A DNA stretch of 15,000 nucleotides from the NCBI RefSeq assembly GCF_964340395.1, contig NC_135565.1:15349709-15364708 (forward strand). Reading direction: 5' to 3'. Positions within the stretch are counted from its first letter, which is position 1, and every line of letters begins with the position of its first letter. The translations under genes were made by a program, and so were the position numbers. The notes beneath the pieces were generated by a model, which was not told the DNA's origin, did no database searches, and saw nothing but the letters and a program-made list of their open reading frames with translations. This stretch comes from Glandiceps talaboti. Lineage: Eukaryota; Hemichordata; Enteropneusta; Spengelidae. Positions 7,861 through 15,000 of this stretch are shown here, one piece after another.

Positions 7861-8460
7861 CTAGAGCAGTTTTAACAGAGGCTTGGTGTAAGTAATTTCA
7901 CTCGAGTAAAAAGCTTACAAACTCTCGACACTTTTAACTTACACCCTTATATTCTCTGCACGAGTTTCTAGACCATCGTTTCATATGTCTCACAAATAGA
8001 CCTTGGGCATATCATGTTTACTGAGAAAAAAAATACGATAATAATTCTAACAGTATTTTTTTCAATCAGAATAATTCTCTCTCGAACGTCGTTGTCACAG
8101 AAACGGCCTCTAACCATCTTTGTTGCATAATAAGTTAGGGTCTATTCCTAATTATTAATTGTATTAGACAAGTTGCCATAGCAACGTCCCTGAAGGACGC
8201 ACATACTTTCCGAGCCAATGCTTGACACAATTACTAGGTTAATTTCATTGTTACCAAGGAATCAACCAGTGAGATAAGCACTGTTACAAACTGAAGATGT
8301 GGTGAATGAAATACCATATACACTTGTATTCTCAGAACATTCCTTTGGACAATGTTTTATATCTAATTGTTATTTTTTACAAAAACAACAATAACGACAA
8401 CAATTGAAAGCCTCAAGTCGGTTAATTAATTTGATTAATAGATTGATTAATTAATTAAGT
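7861..8460. other. Non-coding stretch around an X-box
   Basis: No exon with an open frame was found. A splice-bounded minus segment at 7935-8022 (acceptor TTTTTTTTCTCAG, donor GTAAGTT) has stops in all three phases. It could at most be untranslated. A TTAATTAA-rich patch lies at 8420-8459. Confidence 0.4.
8172..8185. promoter_or_regulatory. RFX X-box-like palindrome
   Basis: GTTGCCATAGCAAC matches the animal X-box consensus GTNRCC-N(0-3)-RGYAAC in full, with a single-base break in palindrome symmetry. RFX factors bind such sites in promoters of ciliary and some other genes. No gene start can be seen beside it, so function is unproven. Confidence 0.45.
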
Positions 8461-8461
8461 T

Positions 8462-8627
8462 GTTCGTTCATTCGTTCTTTTTTTCATTCATTCATTCATT
8501 CATTCATTCATTCATTCAATCATTCATTCATGCATGCATACATGCATTTATTTATTTATTTATTTATTTATTTATGAAATTCTTCATTTTTTCCTTCCTT
8601 CCTTCCCTTCCTTCCTTCCTTCTTTCA
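8462..8627. repeat. Serial microsatellite: ATTC, ATGC, ATTT, TTCC
   Basis: Tetranucleotide runs succeed one another: ATTC (about 8484-8530), ATGC/ATAC (8530-8547), ATTT (8547-8576), then TTCC/TTCCC (8591-8626). Each step differs by one base from the last, as expected when point mutations are fixed and re-amplified. ORFs of SFIHSFIH type are artefacts. Confidence 0.93.
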
Positions 8628-8639
8628 ATCGTCTTCACT

Positions 8640-9315
8640 CAAACCAATTCAATAGACCAATCATATACTCATTTACTCACTACACCATTCCATTGGTCTA
8701 TTATTTTTTCAAAAACTTTAGACCAATCACTTATCCGTGTCCCCACAAACTAAATCGATTAATTCTTAATTAAACGGCTTCGTTGGCGAATGTACTACTC
8801 ACAAACTAATTTATTAGAGCAATCATTTGTTCATTTCACCCACAAACCCATTCCATTGACAATCATCTACTCATAAACTAATTTAGACCAAACATTTATT
8901 TATATCCCCATTAACTCATATTACAGTGACTAATCCTCAACTCACAATCATTAAGCTTACTCGTGTACTCACAAACCCATTCCATTGACCAATCACCTAC
9001 TCACAAACTAATAGACCAATCGTCTATTAATTTCCCCACTAACCAATCCATAGACCAATCATATACTCACAAACTAATAGACCAATCGTCTATTAATTTC
9101 CCCACTAACCAATCCATAGACCAATCATATACTCACAAACTAATAGACCAATCGTCTATTAATTTCCCCATTAACCAATCCATAGACCAATCATATACTC
9201 ACAAACTAATAGACCAGTCGTCTATTAATTTCCCCACTAACCAATCCATAGACCAATCATATACTCACAGACTAATTCGATAGACCAATCACCGACTCAC
9301 AAACCCAATCGTTTA
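8640..9315. repeat. Minisatellite: 66-bp unit, four homogeneous copies in a degenerate array
   Basis: Copies begin at 8999, 9065, 9131 and 9197, with the boundary of a fifth diverged copy at 9263, so the period is exactly 66. Each starts ACTCACAAACTAATAGACCA and includes ATTAATTTCCCCACTAACCA. The unit is built of two related halves sharing the phrase TAGACCAATC. From 8640 to 8998 and after 9262 the same words recur in scrambled, diverged form. As 66 is divisible by three, the plus frame stays open (8963-9283) and yields a 22-residue repeat rich in IDQS. I regard this as a by-product and not a gene: there is no supporting signal and the flanking copies break the frame. Confidence 0.92.
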
Positions 9316-9319
9316 CATT

Positions 9320-10290
9320 TGTTGTGTTCTACATGGTGTAATATCTCGAAATTATGAACTTGGGGAAAAAAGTAAGTCTCTTCATGGCGTTCAAAAGACA
9401 ATACTGAAAACATACATTGTCCACGGCCACCATCAAACTAAATGAAATCATCCAACCTTTATCCCTAGATCACTATGAAGATTTCAAGTTGTGTGATGCG
9501 TGCAGATAGTCTAGTCCGTGATAAGTGAAGGGTTATATAAGTCTAGCCATATACATTAGAGGATATTACATGCAGAATAGACGTCACATCCTAGGGGTAT
9601 CATATATCATGCAATCATGTCTTCACGATGCCAAGAGTGACCATATCAATCAACTAACAATCAACTTTCTATCAATAGTAATGTCGAGACATACATTAAC
9701 AAGTACTCGGTCAAAGCGACAACTATCTAGTGGATACATATACACATTCAAAATGCAGTCACTATTATGCATGAGGAGACAGAGACTAAGCGAAGCCGAA
9801 TTGAATGGAAAGCACTAATTTGTTGAGTTCGGTTTAGTTTTAGTGGCTGATCTGCTTGTCTCCATTCACTGCTAGCAACCATTTGGTTTTAAGGATAGTT
9901 TGTATTCGTTCGGTAGATTTCGGTTTGAGATGTCAGACTTTTACGTGGCGCACAAGTATATTACTATGAATAGAAACCATTATGATGATTGATTGGAACT
10001 ATTATTCATGGAATCATGATTTAAATGATATCCCTATGGTGGTACTACTATCTTGACAATCAACTCCTCAGATATACATACCTCGATGAATTGAAATGAA
10101 GATAGGCCAAACCAAAAATAGTGTTGCCGATAACCTGACCAACCCTAGTGTAAACCCCCATTCTGTTGCATGCAAACATGTAAAATGGTTACAATTTACA
10201 TCCATTTCCGTGTACACCTCCACGCCTTTGCGTCATCTGTGTTAATTTTTGAAAAAAAAAGAAATCCCTTACCAGAGAGAAATCATGCCT
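9320..10290. other. No gene seen
   Basis: AT-rich unique sequence. A plus GTAAGT at 9371 follows ATGAACTTGGGGAAAAAA, but the six-codon frame is too short to judge. The 97-codon ORF at 9525-9818 shows no domain or composition suggesting a protein. Confidence 0.45.
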
Positions 10291-10296
10291 TTTTAG

Positions 10297-10380
10297 ACTA
10301 TAACAGTACAGTCTGCACAACTTGTTTGTCTGCTTATAATTGTCTTCATTTACTGCTTTTACACCTCATCAAACTCTCAC
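10297..10380 (+). CDS. Candidate exon with hydrophobic (membrane) segment
   Basis: Plus strand, 84 bases, exactly 28 codons in phase 0. The acceptor is CATGCCTTTTTAG and the donor CTCTCAC|GTAAGTG. The peptide begins TITVQSAQ, continues with LVCLLIIVFIYCFY and ends TSSNSH. The 14-20 residue hydrophobic core would suit a single transmembrane helix. A second phase is also open, so the frame is not settled. No neighbouring exon was recognised. It is on the opposite strand to the receptor-like exons and therefore not part of that gene. Confidence 0.25.
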
Positions 10381-10716
10381 GTAAGTGTTGTGACGAACCA
10401 GTACCATATTAAAATCATTAAAAAAAATTATAGTGTTGGGCCATTATCTCATCTCCCTTGTATTCAGCAAGTGTTTCCTGCAAGGTTCGCCAGTTTTTCA
10501 ATTCGCACCTGTTTTAAATATCTAAGACTTAAAATATAGGTAGCAAACGTTAACAAACTTTAACACCTCATAAACATGTATATCTGTATGATTGTGAAGG
10601 AAATAGCTTGAACATTCAGCAAGACTGGTATATATTTGTATACCTGTATCTAGTTAGTCTGTATGTTTTGTCTTACTGCGGTGGATTTATATTTCTATAT
10701 TGTCAAATTTATTTTT

Positions 10717-10970
10717 GCACAGTTGTAAAACAATAACAATATTCCGTTGGTGGTTGGAAAACACATTCATCATTATGATTTTGGTGGTGTAAAACAATTA
10801 CAACTCTATATTTGCACATTTTAGAGAGTTATAAAAAAACCCAATAATATTCCCTGGGGTGGTGGCGAAAAACACATATTTACAATTGTTATTTTGGTGC
10901 TTTCAAACAATTACCAAATTTAAGAAAAATACACATTTCCCATTATTATTATGGTCGTTTATAATCCTTC
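10717..10970. repeat. ~97-bp tandem repeat, about 2.5 diverged copies
   Basis: GCAC markers at 10717 and 10814 give a 97-base period. Each copy has CAATATTCC-like sequence, GGTGGT...AAAACACATT, ATTATTATTTTGG and AAACAATTAC. A partial third copy covers about 10921-10970. Divergence is around a quarter of positions by eye. Confidence 0.6.
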
Positions 10971-11013
10971 TATGGTGAAAGCCAGTTGATTTCAAACAAA
11001 ACGTCAGATAGAT

Positions 11014-11310
11014 CAACAAAAATCCCACAAACATTAGTACATGTGATCGTCTGGCATGAAAAAAATTATTACAAACATTAGTGTACTTTCATTGCCTAAG
11101 CTACCATTAGCTTAGTAGATCGTTTCCAATATGCAAATCAGTGATATACATTGTAACAACCTATACCTTTTTCAGACACACAAATGGATTAAACAGTAAC
11201 AAATGTGATTCAATACTGTTGTGCCAGACGATACGACATAGCAATATTACTAAGATATTTATCCAGTGATACAATAAAGTGTAGCAAGGTTAGCAAGAGT
11301 TTGCTTAATG
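11014..11310. repeat. Second locus of the ~43-bp repeat family, forward then inverted
   Basis: Two forward units (about 11014-11058 and 11059-11105; ACAAACATTAGT, GATCGTCTGGCATG) are followed after about 110 bases by two inverted units (about 11213-11264 and 11265-11305; GTGCCAGACGATACGACATA, AAAGTGTAGCAAGGTTAGCA). Reverse-complemented, the latter read like the 3069-3371 units (AATATTGCTA, TATCGTCTGGC). The forward-then-inverted layout is shared by both loci. Confidence 0.55.
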
Positions 11311-11319
11311 CGACCACGA

Positions 11320-12230
11320 TTTGCATCAACTTTTATTAGACCTTCATTGCGTTAGCTGGTCACAAAACCAATCTACTATACCTTTGAATTGTAACAAAAT
11401 CACACTATTTTAATCAGGTTAGTTGAAAGCTAATTCTCCACGTATCTACTGGCGTGAAAAGTTTATGATGTCAGCTTAGAACTGGAATATTGCAAGGGTA
11501 ACTTTTTATGGTTTAATACGACAGGCTAGAACGCAAAATTATTACATAATAGCCTGGCGCCATTAATTTACATCATTCACCCAGGATAAATGGAGATGTC
11601 TCTCTCCCTTACTTAGATTTATTACGCTCCTAAGTAGCAGGGATACAGTGTGTAATATAGTCATCCATTATATTAGAAAATCCTGTTTATGTGGCTGTAT
11701 GGACGTGACTAATGTAGTGAGACCAATAGTTATTTTGTTATTCTCTCTGTGCCCTTAAATCCAGTCAATACCTTTTAAAACAAGACCATAATATTTATTA
11801 ATTCAATTCCTATTCGACCACTCTTTGACGAACGATTCTTTGTATAGAACTGACTTGTTAGCAGTAACCATGGGTTACCACATGTAAAGGTGAATGCCCA
11901 CCAATGTGCACTTAAAAATTCAACAATATGTAACAATTCGTAGTGAGTGGTGGCATGTAAAATTTAAATGGTTTATTACGGCCTGGCGAGATTAAAATGG
12001 TGTATATTGCGAGCAGAGCAATTGGTTTGTTTCCTGCATTCAGTGTAACTTAATATAGATACTCTGAGTATCGTAGGAAATTAGCCATTTGTCCCTTAAT
12101 TTAACCTAATTCTCTTCAAAGCATCACAATATGCACTTACGGAACATTATTCAAAACATAGTGAAAGTATGTTACAACCACTGCATCACCTCGGCAGTAT
12201 TGTCACTGAATATAGCCAAAGCTCCTGTCG
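11320..12230. other. No gene seen; short dispersed similarity
   Basis: Unique AT-rich sequence. Two short similar patches occur, TTTATGGTTTAATACGACAG near 11504 and AAATGGTTTATTACGGCCTG near 11965, both with GCCTGGCG close by. A minus-strand splice-like segment next to the telomeric tract (acceptor before 12219, donor at 12139) contains a stop in every phase. Confidence 0.4.
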
Positions 12231-12233
12231 CTA

Positions 12234-12268
12234 ACTCTAACCCCAACCCTAACCCTAACCCTAACCCC
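12234..12268. repeat. Short interstitial telomere-like tract (CCCTAA)n
   Basis: CTAACCCCAACCCTAACCC continues as further CCCTAA units for about 35 bases, with about four clean or near-clean hexamers. This is the TTAGGG-type metazoan repeat read on the C-rich strand. It sits in ordinary sequence and not at a chromosome end. Confidence 0.85.
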
Positions 12269-12269
12269 G

Positions 12270-13900
12270 TCCCTATGTATTGCCTCAAATTTCCTTAGCC
12301 TCCCTGCAGGCACAAGTAAACTACAAATTGTAGTAAAGTCATCGAGTCGTAAAACAAGATTACATGATACATGGTCCCTGAATATTCCCGTGTGTTGTGC
12401 AATGTTTGTGCTATGAATTTGCGTGTGTAAATTTAGTCGAACAACATATATGACGTCCTTCGCCTGTACAATGATATAAAACTATAACCAATAAACCACG
12501 GATATCCACAGGAAATATTACTAAGGCGACATATCTAATAGGGTCATAAAGTGCAGAAATTTTCAAACAGAAAACCTTAACTTGATATAGGATATACAGA
12601 TGCTTGGCTGGTTAGCCATGTGCTGAAGAGAAATACCAGTAAAATGTTAAGAACTAATGAGCTATCTTCCTATGCATTACTGGAAGACCTAAACAAGTAT
12701 TTGAACATATCAAATTGAAATACAATTGTTGTGATTGTATTTTTTGAGTGTTTGGAAGGCTTGTTCGGTAAAGGCTTAGCTTTAGCTTAGCGAACATTTA
12801 TACAATGGGACGTGACTAAAATATATTACATATATTCCAATTCATATATATTCATTCCAATTTCAAAATACTATACAGTAGCTCTGTTTGATACAGGTAT
12901 GCATGAGCTAATAAAAAGTGGTCACACATGCTGCTACAGCAAGCTTGAATGAATACAGTTTTTTGCAACATTTTGTTTAAATGAGATGAACTAACATGCT
13001 TTACCATGCAGGGATCAAATGCTTTGGAGCCCACGTGTCTACGTCTTTTGCCAGTATGTCCGTTTAATTTGCATATTTATTTATTTATTCCTTTATTTAG
13101 ACAGAATGTAGCAATGAATTGCCATTTTCTCTATCAAAGTGCACGTGTATTTTCTTATTAATTTCTGCATGGTTGTATGAAACAGAGAAGATGAACTGTA
13201 TTTTGAAATGCATTGTACATCATCCTGTAAGAAGCGGATCATCCTTTGTGTTATCAGTATTGTAAATTCAATTATAAAAAAAAGGTAATTCTGAGAAATT
13301 CTTAAAAATGCAATTATATCGAAGACAAATAACCACGACTGTCACAGTTGATGTTATTTCTTAATTTAAGACCTATTAATAGTATTCATGAAATTGATAA
13401 CAGTAATCACTGTAACACAAAACTCAATTTGTACAAGAAAAAAATACTATGTAACGTTTCTTTTGACGATTTTGAGTTGCAAGCAAGCTATTAATGCGCC
13501 GTCAGTAACGGTATTAGACGAAGACACGGGGAGTATTAAAATAACAGTTATATTTACGTATTATGTGACAAAAGATTATCAATTCACAGATGCAATCAAT
13601 CACACATGTAACTTTTACTTACAGATCTATTGAATTACGCAAATCATCAATCAAGTTTGTTAGTTGTAGAAAGAGAAAAGAAAAACAAGAGTCAATGTCG
13701 TTGCTAATAACAACCCGGAAACGTGTCCTTTCTGTTCTACGTTTGGGAACTTTTGTAATTTGAGCCTATCCATAGTCGTGTACGCTGTTAAACATTTACA
13801 TTCAAAATTCATGAATTTCAAAAATTGGCAAAAATATACGGTTTTATTATAATTGACAGGAACATTTACCTATTTCTCACTTAGTAAAAAAATATGTTAT
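12270..13900. other. No gene seen
   Basis: AT-rich unique sequence. It holds a short ATTT run (13073-13098) next to an ATTTGCAT octamer (13067-13074). ORFs at 12852-13034 (minus) and 13388-13633 (plus) show no recognisable domain. At 13625 a plus acceptor (CTTTTACTTACAG) opens a 45-codon frame, but nothing else supports it. Confidence 0.4.
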
Positions 13901-13902
13901 GA

Positions 13903-14095
13903 TAAAAACAAACAAACACACACACACACACAGACACATACAGACACACAGACACAGACACAGACAGACACAGACACACAAACAAACAAACAAACTAACT
14001 AACTAACAAAGAAATACGCACAGGCACACGAACGCATGCATGCATGCATGCACACAAATCAAATTAAACAACAAACAAAAATACAAACAAACAAT
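13903..14095. repeat. Compound CA/CAGA/CAAA/CTAA/ATGC microsatellite
   Basis: Successive runs of ACAA, CA, CAGACA, CAAA, CTAA and GCATGCATGCATGCATG, then ACAA again. It is purine/pyrimidine simple sequence with no coding role. Confidence 0.9.
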
Positions 14096-14099
14096 ACAA

Positions 14100-15000
14100 T
14101 TATGGTAAATAAAAGATCTAAAACACCAGCAGAGATTATGGTAGCACCACCTGAACCCGCAAATATTATTATCAGGATTACTACCAGTTTACAATGACTT
14201 GCTTTTTTGTCAAATAGCTAGTAATTTGTTATTCCATTGTTAATTCTGTGATAAGTTATGGGGTTTTAAAGACTTTTAGTCTACGTTAAAACCTTTATCT
14301 ATAAGCTATGCTTGATTTAAAGTAAGGGGTCATAGTTCAGAATATTATTCACGCTTATACAGACATGAAAAATTGCAACCATCTTGGTCAGGATATGGGT
14401 CATGGTATGTGTCACCAGGCCAAAGTATGTAGAAATCCTGAAGTAATATAGCATATGTAACGTATGTACATCATATTGAAGTTTTAGTCATAAAAATGAT
14501 ACATTTGTTGAATATAGTTTGTTTAACATGGTGTGTTGGATTTGGTACTTATATATCTGTTTTAATTCATTCATTTGTTTACATCAAATCTCAGACTAGC
14601 TTTTCATTGTTTATTTGAATAAAGAACAAGTCCAGAACTCGCAATGAAACAATCTTAAATCATGGCCTACAGGCTGCTAGAGAGTATTTGGTGACCACTG
14701 GACTTTATACAATATATCTTCTTCTTGTTTGAATGAGACAGAAAGTAGACATGTTTAGAATAAATAAATAATTAACGTAATCTTTGCTGTGATGCCATTC
14801 CTGATCATGCATTGATGCTATTTACCATCCTTGCTTAATGTGATGCGGAAAACATTCCATGTATTACTTGGAAATCATATTGCCATGTTTTATTATTGTC
14901 AAATTATATGGCATATATGGCATTAATAACATCATATTTTTTTTCTAGGATCAATAACGAATAGTATAAATTAGAAACCGTTTTGGACCTGTGAAGATGA
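14100..15000. other. No gene seen
   Basis: AT-rich unique sequence. A plus AATAAA at about 14618 and a plus acceptor-like tract (ATTTTTTTTCTAG, ending 14949) are present. After the acceptor all three phases stop within nine codons, so no exon is called. Confidence 0.45.

Noticed and set aside
7935-8022. Minus segment with excellent acceptor and GTAAGTT donor
   Set aside because: All three phases contain stops, so it cannot be an internal coding exon; an untranslated exon cannot be excluded.
8963-9283. 106-codon plus ORF with a 22-residue repeat
   Set aside because: The frame is open because the minisatellite period is 66; there is no splice, promoter or domain support.
12139-12219. Minus segment between a CAG acceptor and a GTAAGTG donor
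   Set aside because: Every phase has a stop; the longest reads ALAIFSDNTAEVMQWL then TAA.
13067-13074. ATTTGCAT octamer (also ATGCAAAT at 3474 and 11131) and several CACGTG E-boxes
   Set aside because: Such short words are expected by chance in 15 kb of AT-rich DNA and none lies by a visible gene start.
13388-13633. 81-codon plus ORF
   Set aside because: AT-rich, no domain, no splice support; compatible with chance at this base composition.
1-15000. CRISPR arrays, bacterial operons, rRNA or intact tRNA genes
   Set aside because: None seen; the repeat arrays lack spacer structure and the sequence is animal-like throughout.

Overview
The window looks like intron-rich, AT-rich nuclear DNA from an invertebrate animal. 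It has no bacterial-style operons, ribosome binding sites or dense ORFs. Long di- and tetranucleotide arrays (TA, GT/GCGT, GATA, CATA, ATTC, ATTT, CA/CAGA) are abundant, and short candidate exons are bounded by GT/AG signals. A short CCCTAA run (TTAGGG type) excludes insects with TTAGG telomeres and fits molluscs, annelids, cnidarians or deuterostomes. I cannot fix the phylum.

Left third (1-5400): the minus strand holds a chain of short candidate exons. In 5'->3' gene order they are 5276-5356, 3489-3586, 2316-2441, 756-870 and, less surely, 203-259. The best supported is 3489-3586: strong acceptor, exact GTAAGT donor, one open frame. Translated in order, the pieces read like consecutive segments of a periplasmic-binding-protein-like (ANF-receptor type) extracellular ligand-binding domain, as found in receptor guanylate cyclases, natriuretic peptide receptors, ionotropic glutamate receptors and class C GPCRs. 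Any transmembrane and intracellular parts would lie beyond base 1. The introns carry a palindromic foldback element (about 2092-2292), a degenerate ~43-bp repeat array that flips orientation (3069-3371) and duplicated TA microsatellites.

Middle (5400-9320): mostly non-coding. It has a possible tRNA-derived SINE remnant (6198-6292, minus), a candidate plus-strand exon (6655-6853), a 150-bp CATA array, a candidate minus exon (7753-7860), a consensus RFX X-box palindrome (8172-8185), a serial ATTC/ATGC/ATTT/TTCC microsatellite, and a minisatellite with four near-identical 66-bp copies inside a degenerate array (about 8640-9315).

Right third (9320-15000): mostly unannotatable. It holds one candidate plus-strand exon with a hydrophobic segment (10297-10380), a ~97-bp tandem repeat (10717-10970), a second copy of the flipped ~43-bp repeat family (11014-11310), an interstitial telomere-like tract (12234-12268) and a CA/CAGA/CAAA compound microsatellite (13903-14095).

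No complete gene can be assembled from the window. All exon calls rest on splice-site consensus plus an open frame, read by eye. Most long ORFs here are microsatellites in translation.
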